From assembly GCA_964423575.1 (NCBI GenBank), contig CAYRFF010000006.1:26287-90286 (forward strand): a stretch of 64,000 bases of DNA, written 5' to 3'. A program made the translations under genes and the position numbers. Source of the DNA: CAYRFF01 sp964423575. GTDB taxonomy: Bacteria > Bacteroidota > Bacteroidia > Chitinophagales > Saprospiraceae. The notes under the pieces are model-generated. The model saw nothing but the letters and a program-made list of their open reading frames with translations. It made no database searches and was not told the DNA's origin. This document shows, piece by piece, positions 36,233 to 44,113 of the stretch (position 1 is its first letter; each line of letters starts with the position of its first letter).

Positions 36233-37015
36233 ATGAATCCCAAAATCATAAAAAAATCTAGTCTGCAATTCTTAACTCTTGCAGTTATTTCGCTGCTTTT
36301 TGTACTCTCATCGTGCAGTAAGGTCTATCACCCATACAGTTCACAAGTAGAACTTATATCGATAGATACCAGCTATGATAAGGCTTCCGATCCATCAATG
36401 AATAGCATTATTGCGGAGTATAAGGAAACCCTGGATGTGGAGATGAATGCCATTATCGGGCGTACACAGCAGACGCTGGAAAAGGCGCAACCTGAAGGCC
36501 GCCTAGGTAACTTTGCGGCAGATTTAATTCTCGACTATTCCCGTACTCTAGTGGATGGAGAGGTACAGTTTGCGGTTGCTAATTACGGAGGCTTACGCAT
36601 ACCGGATTTACCAAAAGGCTTCATCACCAGAGGGAAAATCTATGAACTGATGCCCTTCGACAATTTCATCGTAGTTCTGGAAATCCCGGGCAGTGTAGTC
36701 CGTCAATTCTGTGATAGGATCGCATTTTTGGGTGGTTGGCCGATTTCCAGAGGGATTGAGTTTAAAATCGATAGAAATAAAGCCGTAGACATCAAAGTGA
36801 ACGGTGAAGCACTGGACGATAGTAAGATATACCGCATTGGGACAGTTGACTATGTAGCCAATGGAGGCGATGATTGTTATTTCTTGAAGGACTATGCACC
36901 GGTTGCGCACGGAACCTTCTTCAGGGACCTTATTTTGGAGGAATTTGAAAGGAAGAATAAGTTGGACCAGACTATAAATGCAGAAATTGAAAAACGAATA
37001 ACTATAGTGGAATGA
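36233..37015 (+). CDS. Lipoprotein with 5'-nucleotidase C-terminal domain
   Basis: About 260 residues from the ATG at 36233 (longer frame from 36167). The signal ends in a lipobox (VLSSC). The rest is a stand-alone 5'-nucleotidase C-terminal (nucleotide-binding) domain: GRLGNFAADLILDY, ANYGGLRIPDLPKGFITRGKIYELMPFDN and YRIGTVDYVANGGDDCYF. In whole UshA-like enzymes this domain binds the nucleoside. It overlaps the next gene, which encodes the matching metallophosphatase domain, by 4 bp (ATGA), so the two are translationally coupled and probably work together on extracytoplasmic nucleotides. Confidence 0.88.
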   Translation: MNPKIIKKSSLQFLTLAVISLLFVLSSCSKVYHPYSSQVELISIDTSYDKASDPSMNSIIAEYKETLDVEMNAIIGRTQQTLEKAQPEGRLGNFAADLILDYSRTLVDGEVQFAVANYGGLRIPDLPKGFITRGKIYELMPFDNFIVVLEIPGSVVRQFCDRIAFLGGWPISRGIEFKIDRNKAVDIKVNGEALDDSKIYRIGTVDYVANGGDDCYFLKDYAPVAHGTFFRDLILEEFERKNKLDQTINAEIEKRITIVE

Positions 37016-37950
37016 AAAGAAGAGAATTTTTAGCAAAACTCGGTGTTGGAGGACTTTTATTTGTAGGCGGAGGTTTCCCCTATAAAGCATTTGCAGCCGG
37101 CAATAAGGATTTTATGCTTGACGCAAATGGTGACTTTGAGAAGCTTGTCATCCTACATACTAATGATGTTCACAGCCGCATAGAACCTTTCCCCGATGAT
37201 GGAGGAGCATACGCAAATCTAGGAGGAGCTGAACGAAGATCAGTTTTAATAGATTCTATCAGGAAAAAGGAGAAGAATGTCATTCTGCTGGATGCCGGAG
37301 ATATGTGGCAGGGAACGCCGTATTTTAACATGTTTAGCGGTGAGGCAGAATATAAGGTCATGAATCAGATGGGCTACGACGTGGCTACACTAGGAAACCA
37401 TGATTTTGATGCGGGTTTAGACGGTTTAAAAAAGCAACTCCCGGGAGCAAAATTTCAGATTGTATCAGGAAATTATGACTTCTCAGATACGATTCTGCAT
37501 GATAGCTTCAAGCCTTATACCATTCTGGAAAAGAGCGGCATGAAAATCGGGATACTGGGCGTAGGAATTGAACTAGATGGTCTCGTCGGGAAGGATTTCT
37601 ACGGAAACACCAGATATCTTGATCCGGTTGCCCAGGCAAATAAATATGCCCGCATTCTAAAAGATAAAAAATGTGACCTGATTATCTGTCTGTCTCATTT
37701 AGGATATAAGTATGACAACAACAAGATTTCAGACGTCTATCTGGCTGAGAATTCTGAAAATATCGATATTATTATCGGTGGTCATACGCATACTTTTATG
37801 GACGAGCCGGATGTGCGATTAAACAAATCCGGTAGTCAGGTATTTATTAATCAAGTAGGTTGGGCAGGACTTGTTTTAGGCAGGATTGAAGTTTATTTTG
37901 AGAAAAACACTAAAGAAAAGTGTGTACGCTGCAGAAAGTACTGGGTGTAA
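37012..37950 (+). CDS. Tat-exported metallophosphatase (5'-nucleotidase N-terminal domain)
   Basis: A 312-residue calcineurin-like phosphoesterase. The N-terminus MKRREFLAKLGVGG carries a twin-arginine motif, so the folded metalloenzyme probably crosses the membrane by Tat. Metal-binding motifs are in order: HTNDVHSRIEP, DAGDMWQGTPYFN, LGNHDFDAG, and GGHTHTF. It lacks the 5'-nucleotidase C-terminal domain, which is encoded by the preceding overlapping gene. Together they make a split UshA-like nucleotidase/UDP-sugar hydrolase. Confidence 0.9.
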   Translation: MKRREFLAKLGVGGLLFVGGGFPYKAFAAGNKDFMLDANGDFEKLVILHTNDVHSRIEPFPDDGGAYANLGGAERRSVLIDSIRKKEKNVILLDAGDMWQGTPYFNMFSGEAEYKVMNQMGYDVATLGNHDFDAGLDGLKKQLPGAKFQIVSGNYDFSDTILHDSFKPYTILEKSGMKIGILGVGIELDGLVGKDFYGNTRYLDPVAQANKYARILKDKKCDLIICLSHLGYKYDNNKISDVYLAENSENIDIIIGGHTHTFMDEPDVRLNKSGSQVFINQVGWAGLVLGRIEVYFEKNTKEKCVRCRKYWV

Positions 37951-38309
37951 AGGACATAAAGGTCTTAGAACAAAAATCGACAAGCGTTTTTTCGCTTTTT
38001 AGCAGGGTATTTGTTACATTGAGAACAAATCTTAATTAATAAGTACAGCGCTTATTACTTTAATTGAGTAAAATTTAGTTTTTTTGCATCAAGTCCTTAA
38101 ACAGGACCTAAAAACAGAGGTAAAAAGAATTTAGAGAAGGATATTGGGAGTAGAGAAAATCCTGACCCTAAATTTGCGAAAGCAAAAAAAGAGTTTATCT
38201 GAATAGATATCAGTAGACTCGCAATAGATGGTAACAGTAATTTAATAGCGTACACAATTATGCCCGATGGTGTATAGCTATATATAGAGGATAAAAGAGA
38301 ATGGAATAG
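37951..38309. other. Non-coding region upstream of dnaA
   Basis: Contains a weak terminator-like hairpin (AAGCG, six T, CGCTT, then T-run, 37982-38000) after the phosphatase gene and copy 11 of the dispersed 12-mer. I found no TTATCCACA-like DnaA box on either strand, so there is no evidence for an origin here. Confidence 0.5.
38172..38183 (+). repeat. Dispersed 12-mer, copy 11 (N=A)
   Basis: Exact copy 127 bp upstream of dnaA. With the preceding TA it also forms TAAATTTG, a -7-like element. Confidence 0.85.
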
Positions 38310-39722
38310 ATGGCTAGCGAGCATGTTCAGTTGTGGAATCGGTGTCTTCACATAATTAAGGATAACGTAAACGCTCAGAGTTTCAAAACATGGTTTGAGC
38401 CGATAAAAGCAGTAGGCTATGAAGATGATGTGTTGACTCTTCAGGTCCCTAATCGCTTTTTCTACGAATTTCTTGAAGAGCATTATGTTCCTGTCCTGCG
38501 TAAAGCTATCCGTCAGATAATCGGTAACAACTGTAAACTGGAATACCAGATTCTACCTACCAAGGAGGGGCATAACAGGCGACGCTTATCGGAGCAAATG
38601 AAAGAAAAAACTACTCTTCCGATAGATAAGAAGGACGAGGCAATCCCCAATCCATTTGTCATCCCTGGTTTAAAAAAACAACGCATAGATTCTCAACTCA
38701 ATACGAAGTATCGATTTGAAAACTTTATCGAAGGCGATTGTAACCGTCTCGCAAGAGGAGCTGGTTACGCAATTGTCGACAATCCAGGAAAGACCAGTTT
38801 CAATCCCTTATTTATCTATGGAGATGTAGGCCTGGGAAAGACGCATCTGGCACAAGCGATAGGGAACGCAGTAAGAGAGAGTAACGATAATGTAAACGTG
38901 CTCTATGTAAGTACTGAGAAGTTTACCAATCAAATTATCGAGGCAATTAAAACCAACTCGGTAAATGATCTGGTCTACTTTTATCAAATGGTTGATATGC
39001 TCATTGTCGATGACATTCAGTTCTTAAAAGGAAAGACAAAGACGCAGGAAATTTTCTTCTATGTGTTTAATCAGCTTTACCAGAACCAGAAGCAAATCAT
39101 CCTTACTAGCGACAGAGCACCGAAGGAGTTAGGCGGTATGGAAGAGCGCCTGATTTCAAGATTTAAATGGGGCCTTAGTGCAGAATTAAAAGCGCCTGAA
39201 CTGGAAACGCGTATCGCAATTCTGGAGTCCAAGCTGGACGACGAAGGCATAGAACTGCCAAGTGAAATCGTGGAATTTATATGCTTTAATGTCAAGGATA
39301 ATATCCGAGAACTAGAAGGAGTAATTATAAACTTACTGGCACAATCCGGCCTAAACTCCCGGGAAATTGATCTTGATCTTGCTAGAGAAGTAGTAAAGGA
39401 GTTCATTTCGGAAGTCTCCAAAGAAATCACAATAGAAAACCTACAGGCATTAGTTGCAGAACATTTTAATATCCCATTAAATAAGCTTGTAGGCACAACG
39501 CGTAAAAGAGAATATGTTTCTCCAAGACAAATCTCTATGTATCTAGCTAAAAAGCTAACTGACAACTCTTTAAAATCTATAGGAGAACATTTTGGCGGCA
39601 GAGACCATACTACAGTAATATACTCCTGCAAGACCGTACAGCAACTTATAGAAACCGATAAGGAATACGAAAAAGAACTGGAAATTATCGAGAAAAAGGT
39701 AAGGATGAGCCTGTATGCCTAA
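38310..39722 (+). CDS. dnaA: Chromosomal replication initiator DnaA
   Basis: AAA+ initiator that melts oriC. Domain I is recognisable (LWNRCLHIIKDNVNAQSFKTWFEPIKAV), Walker A GDVGLGKT is at residues 171-178, Walker B-like LIVDDIQFLKGKTKTQEIFF follows, and domain IV ends with the DnaA-box binding helix region GGRDHTTVIYSCKTVQQL near residue 430. 470 residues is typical for Bacteroidota. Neither dnaN nor rpmH is next to it. Confidence 0.98.
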   Translation: MASEHVQLWNRCLHIIKDNVNAQSFKTWFEPIKAVGYEDDVLTLQVPNRFFYEFLEEHYVPVLRKAIRQIIGNNCKLEYQILPTKEGHNRRRLSEQMKEKTTLPIDKKDEAIPNPFVIPGLKKQRIDSQLNTKYRFENFIEGDCNRLARGAGYAIVDNPGKTSFNPLFIYGDVGLGKTHLAQAIGNAVRESNDNVNVLYVSTEKFTNQIIEAIKTNSVNDLVYFYQMVDMLIVDDIQFLKGKTKTQEIFFYVFNQLYQNQKQIILTSDRAPKELGGMEERLISRFKWGLSAELKAPELETRIAILESKLDDEGIELPSEIVEFICFNVKDNIRELEGVIINLLAQSGLNSREIDLDLAREVVKEFISEVSKEITIENLQALVAEHFNIPLNKLVGTTRKREYVSPRQISMYLAKKLTDNSLKSIGEHFGGRDHTTVIYSCKTVQQLIETDKEYEKELEIIEKKVRMSLYA

Positions 39723-39740
39723 TTTTTGTGCTTTGTTTTC

Positions 39741-39769
39741 TTTGGTAAGTTCAATAATTTGTACCTTTT
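39741..39769 (+). promoter_or_regulatory. Possible promoter of the histidine-kinase cluster
   Basis: TTTG at 39741-39744, 17-bp spacer, TACCTTTT at 39762-39769 (one mismatch to TAnnTTTG), 40 bp before the GTG start of the first kinase. Spacing is at the short end. Confidence 0.4.
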
Positions 39770-39809
39770 AAAAAAATTGATTTACCCTAGCAAAAACAGC
39801 CAATAAAAT

Positions 39810-41828
39810 GTGAAAATCTACTTTATAATATTAAGCTTATTTCTCGTGATTTCCTCTAGTCTGGGACAAGGAGAAAACATTTGGTCTCCCATCGCCCGGG
39901 AATATCACTTTTTAAAGACATTACAGGAAAAGTACAATTACATCGACTCAATAGATGCAGTCAGAGAGTTCCCTGTCAATGCAGAACTTGCATCATTTCT
40001 ACATGAAATAATCGACCAAAAACTCCTTGTCGGAGATACAGCTGACATTCTTGGCTTATCCGTGAGCCTCATGAACTACAATTACACTTCCCTCGTCAAT
40101 CCTGACTCTACAATCAACTTGTATAATCGCTTGAATAACTATATTGAACATCATCGCACAGGTGCATCCGGTGGCGTCATCTTGTGCCTGGCAGATGCGT
40201 ATTATGCACAGGGCAAGCTCGAGCTCGCTTATGCGACTAATAAAGAAGGAATTAAAATCTATCAGGAGCTCGGAGATTCAAGTCACAACCATGGATTTGC
40301 TTACCTCAATGCGGCTGATATTGCTAAAAACCTGGAGAACTACGAGCAGGCTGTAAGGGACTTCGAGGCAGCAAAACACATCTTCTTATCTCTGGCTGAT
40401 ACGACATTTTTCCTATGGTCCAGTTATGGCCAGAGTCTTATCCTTGCTGACCTCAGGCTCTATGAGGAAGCTGATGAGATCCACAATGAAATCATCCCAA
40501 TTGCAGAAAACTCAGGCTCAGCAGATGTCATGTTTGCAATTTATGGAGATATCGTCAATCGGGCACAACGCGAAAAGGATACTGATAAGGCACTGTATTA
40601 TGCCAGGAAAATGATTCATTTATGTCCGGTCTTTCAACGCCCAGAGTATTGTTTTGGTGCATACAAATCAATGGTTCTGGCGACAATGAGCAAGGGCGAA
40701 ATCGATTCTAGCGCGTTATACTTTGAACAGTTGAAGAGTTCCTACGATAACTTGCGTGGAAATCAAATCTATGACCTGGACTTTAATTTAACTGAAGCAA
40801 GATTAGCTTTCGCAAATAAGGATTATACGCGTGTGCATGCTATCCTTTCACAAAGGATCCCGCCGGTAGAAGATCTTGAGTCAGTCAATAATGTGGTAGA
40901 AGTTATGACTCTTCAATACAGTTTAGATACCGCTGAACAAAACTATCAGAGTGCTTTTAAAACTCTTCATAAGATAAACAGCTTAAAAGATTCAATTAAT
41001 CAAAATCTTCTGAAGAATCAATTCTCCTATTATCAATCATTATTCAACACAAATAAAAGAAAACAAAAAATAGCTGAGCAAGAAGCACATATTGCTCGCA
41101 TTGAATTAAAAACTCGACAAGAGAGGTTCTTATTGCTGGCTATCATAGGCGGCATCTTTTTTGCTGCAATAATCTATTATTTCATACGTGAGAGAAACCA
41201 AGCCAGAAAAAGCAGAGATGCTCAAGAGGAATACAGTCACAAACTCATCCTTGCACAAGAAAATGAAAGGAAACGAATCTCAAGAGAATTGCACGACGGA
41301 GTAGGACAAAGTCTTGTACTCTTAAATAACGGGCTGAAGCATAAAGGAGACAAACATTCTCATAAACTCATAGCGGGAATTCTGGATGAAGTCAGGGCAC
41401 TCTCCCATGGCCTGCACCCCATTGTGCTAGAAGAACTCGGCTTAACCTCAGCCATTAAAAGACTTATCGAAGAAGCAGAAATAAACGGAGACATCTTCTT
41501 TGATACGGATATAGATAATATTGACGGAATTCTCCTCAAAGAGCATGAATTAAATCTTTATAGAATAGCTCAGGAAGCTCTATCCAATATGCTAAAGCAC
41601 TCAAAAGCTGAAGCAGCAAAACTTTACTTAAAGAAGAACGACAAAGAAATCAGACTCACTATTATTGACCACGGGATAGGCTTTGCCGTAAAGAAAAAGG
41701 AAGGAAAATCAAGCGGAATCGGTATGAAAACAATTGAAGAACGCGTTCATATCTCCAATGGAAAACTAAACATAAAGTCCGGCGCAGGTATAGGTACGTC
41801 GATCGATGTAAGCATTCCTTATGATTAA
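39810..41828 (+). CDS. TPR-containing sensor histidine kinase (HisKA_3), paralogue 1
   Basis: A 672-residue transmembrane sensor kinase starting at GTG (39810); no in-frame ATG is near. Signal peptide (IILSLFLVISSSLGQ), a periplasmic array of about six TPR-like helical repeats (residues 30-410), a coiled region, one membrane helix (LLLAIIGGIFFAAIIYYFI, residues ~440-458), then a HisKA_3 dimerisation domain with phospho-acceptor His495 in RELHDGVGQSL and a HATPase domain with N593 (N box) and D620 in IDHGIGF (G1), GIGM (G2). All motifs intact, so an active kinase is expected. NarL-type response regulators are the usual partners; none is adjacent. Two closely related genes follow. Confidence 0.9.
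   Translation: MKIYFIILSLFLVISSSLGQGENIWSPIAREYHFLKTLQEKYNYIDSIDAVREFPVNAELASFLHEIIDQKLLVGDTADILGLSVSLMNYNYTSLVNPDSTINLYNRLNNYIEHHRTGASGGVILCLADAYYAQGKLELAYATNKEGIKIYQELGDSSHNHGFAYLNAADIAKNLENYEQAVRDFEAAKHIFLSLADTTFFLWSSYGQSLILADLRLYEEADEIHNEIIPIAENSGSADVMFAIYGDIVNRAQREKDTDKALYYARKMIHLCPVFQRPEYCFGAYKSMVLATMSKGEIDSSALYFEQLKSSYDNLRGNQIYDLDFNLTEARLAFANKDYTRVHAILSQRIPPVEDLESVNNVVEVMTLQYSLDTAEQNYQSAFKTLHKINSLKDSINQNLLKNQFSYYQSLFNTNKRKQKIAEQEAHIARIELKTRQERFLLLAIIGGIFFAAIIYYFIRERNQARKSRDAQEEYSHKLILAQENERKRISRELHDGVGQSLVLLNNGLKHKGDKHSHKLIAGILDEVRALSHGLHPIVLEELGLTSAIKRLIEEAEINGDIFFDTDIDNIDGILLKEHELNLYRIAQEALSNMLKHSKAEAAKLYLKKNDKEIRLTIIDHGIGFAVKKKEGKSSGIGMKTIEERVHISNGKLNIKSGAGIGTSIDVSIPYD
40806..40817 (-). 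repeat. Dispersed 12-mer, copy 12 (N=A)
   Basis: Exact minus-strand copy in the TPR-coding part of kinase paralogue 1 (encodes LAFANK). Confidence 0.85.
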
Positions 41829-41953
41829 CGATAGCCTATTATCAATTCCTTATTCTTATACTCTTTGCTTATATTGCTGTAGTTTATAGCAGTATTGCCT
41901 TATTCATAAATCATTATAAAAAAGAGGCGATTGATTAAATCGAATTGATATAA

Positions 41954-43984
41954 ATGTACAATTTAAAGGTTTTAACATTCTTCCTCGCCTTCTTTCCTCT
42001 TGCACTCATCGCCCAGGAGGACACGGATATAACAGAGGTATACAACACATATAAGAGCCTGAGCAGTCAGAAAGAAAGGCTCCATTATATTGATTCAATA
42101 GATTCCCACAGACAATTTGAAGTTGATCCTATTTACATCTCTCTTCTTGATGAGATACTTATTGAATCACTGGAATCCGGAGACACCTCGAGCGTACTTG
42201 GCATTTTCATTACATTAACCAACTATCATATCAATAACTCCTTTAGCAAGGACACCGTCTTGTATTACTATGAAAGGATACAACCATATATAGAACGGAA
42301 TAAGGACAACAGTCAATCAGCCCCTATTCTGTTAAACGTTGCTAATACATACTATTATCGGGGAGAAGTTGAAGCCTCTACATTTTATTACCAGGAAGCT
42401 GCAAAGTCTTATGAAAAAACAGGAGGAACTTCCCTGTCAAATTATGGAGATGCCCACCTATACATGGCAGATAACTTATCGCAAATAGGCGAATTTGCGA
42501 AAGCTATAATCACTATTGAAAAGGCGCAAAACATCTATCTGGCTAATCAGGACACCTTAAATTATCTCAGAGCTCGATTTTCTCATGCGGAATTATTAAG
42601 TTCTTTGGAACTGTTCACTGAATTAAAGAGCACTATTGATGAAGTTCTTAAACTTGCTCAAGAAGCAAGAGCACGAGATATAGTCTTCTCAATTTATGGT
42701 ACTTACGTATATATGTATATCGATCTTGGCGATTATGACCAAGCTGTTTCTTATGCTAGAAAAATGCTGGATTTATGTGGAACCTTTGACGAAAATTACT
42801 ACTATCTGGATGCACTGAATGCTATTATATCGACTTATATCGAAATAGATAATCTGGATTCAATAAATTATTACTTTAATATATTTGAAGAACTTAATCG
42901 GATACCCGGTAACAATCGCATCGACTTTCTCAATTCAATGACTCTGAGAGCTCATGTAGCCTTTGCCAATGGCGATATAAATAAAACTCAAAGCATTTTA
43001 AACGATTACTTTCATCCTTATACCGAGCTCCCACTGAGATACTTTCAATCCAGTGCTTTGGATCTACAATATTCAATAGATACCAGCCTGGGGAATTACG
43101 CGAGCGCTGTGAAAAATCTAAGCCTCTCCAAGGAAATTTTCGATGCGGACAACTCGATGATTTTAAAGGAGCAATTTGCTTATTATCAAAATCTATTTGA
43201 ACTAAATAAACAAGAACGTATACTGGCAGAAAAAAAAGCTCAAATAGCCAGATTAGAATTTAAGAATAATTCGGAAAGGCACACTTGGACTGCTTTACTG
43301 CTTTTCTTTTCGTCAGCAATTCTCGTCTTTTTCATCCGAAGAAAAATCAAGAATTCCAGAGAACGCGGAATAACTCAAGAAAAATATAGCAGAGCTTTAC
43401 TCTTTGAGCAGGAAAAAGAGAGAAAGAGAATTTCTCGCGAAATACACGATGGCTTAGGCCAAAGTTTGGTTCTGGTAAAAAACAGTGTAACCCTCGAGAA
43501 TATGGATATGGCAGATATGGCTATTTCATACGCACTTGCCGAAGTGCAGCAACTTTCACGAGGACTGCATCCGGCAATTCTGGAAGAGCTAGGCTTAACC
43601 AAAGCAATTGATCAGCTTCTGATTAATGCTTTAGGCGAAAGAAAAGAAATAAAGGTGGAAACTTCTATTGACAATATAGACAATATCTTGTCGCCAAAAG
43701 ATGAGCTAAATTTATACAGGATTATACAGGAAGCAATTTCCAATATTCTCAAGCACTCACAGGCAGATTTGATTCAGATTAAAATAAAAAGAACAACAGA
43801 ATCAATTAAGATCCTGATTAAAGATAATGGAAACGGTTTTAATATTGCGGATCAAAAGAATTACTCAAATAGTCTGGGTATGCGTACAATGTATGAGCGA
43901 TCCAAAATAATAGGCGGCAAACTTTTATTAAAATCTATTCTTAATCAATCAACCACAATAGATCTTTTAATTCCGGTGCGTTAA
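41954..43984 (+). CDS. TPR-containing sensor histidine kinase (HisKA_3), paralogue 2
   Basis: 676 residues with the same architecture as its upstream neighbour: signal peptide, TPR array, membrane helix (TALLLFFSSAILVFFI), HisKA_3 and HATPase. Phospho-acceptor His498 in REIHDGLGQSL, N box QEAISNILKHS, G1 DNGNGF and G2 LGMRTMYER are all present, so it should be catalytically competent. It lies 125 bp after paralogue 1 and 123 bp before paralogue 3, spaced enough for separate promoters. The signal sensed by the periplasmic TPR domain is unknown. Confidence 0.9.
   Translation: MYNLKVLTFFLAFFPLALIAQEDTDITEVYNTYKSLSSQKERLHYIDSIDSHRQFEVDPIYISLLDEILIESLESGDTSSVLGIFITLTNYHINNSFSKDTVLYYYERIQPYIERNKDNSQSAPILLNVANTYYYRGEVEASTFYYQEAAKSYEKTGGTSLSNYGDAHLYMADNLSQIGEFAKAIITIEKAQNIYLANQDTLNYLRARFSHAELLSSLELFTELKSTIDEVLKLAQEARARDIVFSIYGTYVYMYIDLGDYDQAVSYARKMLDLCGTFDENYYYLDALNAIISTYIEIDNLDSINYYFNIFEELNRIPGNNRIDFLNSMTLRAHVAFANGDINKTQSILNDYFHPYTELPLRYFQSSALDLQYSIDTSLGNYASAVKNLSLSKEIFDADNSMILKEQFAYYQNLFELNKQERILAEKKAQIARLEFKNNSERHTWTALLLFFSSAILVFFIRRKIKNSRERGITQEKYSRALLFEQEKERKRISREIHDGLGQSLVLVKNSVTLENMDMADMAISYALAEVQQLSRGLHPAILEELGLTKAIDQLLINALGERKEIKVETSIDNIDNILSPKDELNLYRIIQEAISNILKHSQADLIQIKIKRTTESIKILIKDNGNGFNIADQKNYSNSLGMRTMYERSKIIGGKLLLKSILNQSTTIDLLIPVR
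42493..42504 (+). repeat. Dispersed 12-mer, copy 13 (N=A)
   Basis: Exact plus-strand copy in kinase paralogue 2 (encodes EFAKAI). It is at a nearby but not homologous position to copy 12 in paralogue 1. Confidence 0.85.
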
Positions 43985-44113
43985 AAATATCGAGAGAAAA
44001 TTTAATATGCGTGTAAATGGTACATTTTCAATCAACATCAATCTATAAATTATGAATAGTAGTTCAACCGTTTTAAGTTCATTCAGCATAATATTAAAGA
44101 GTATTCAGTGATT

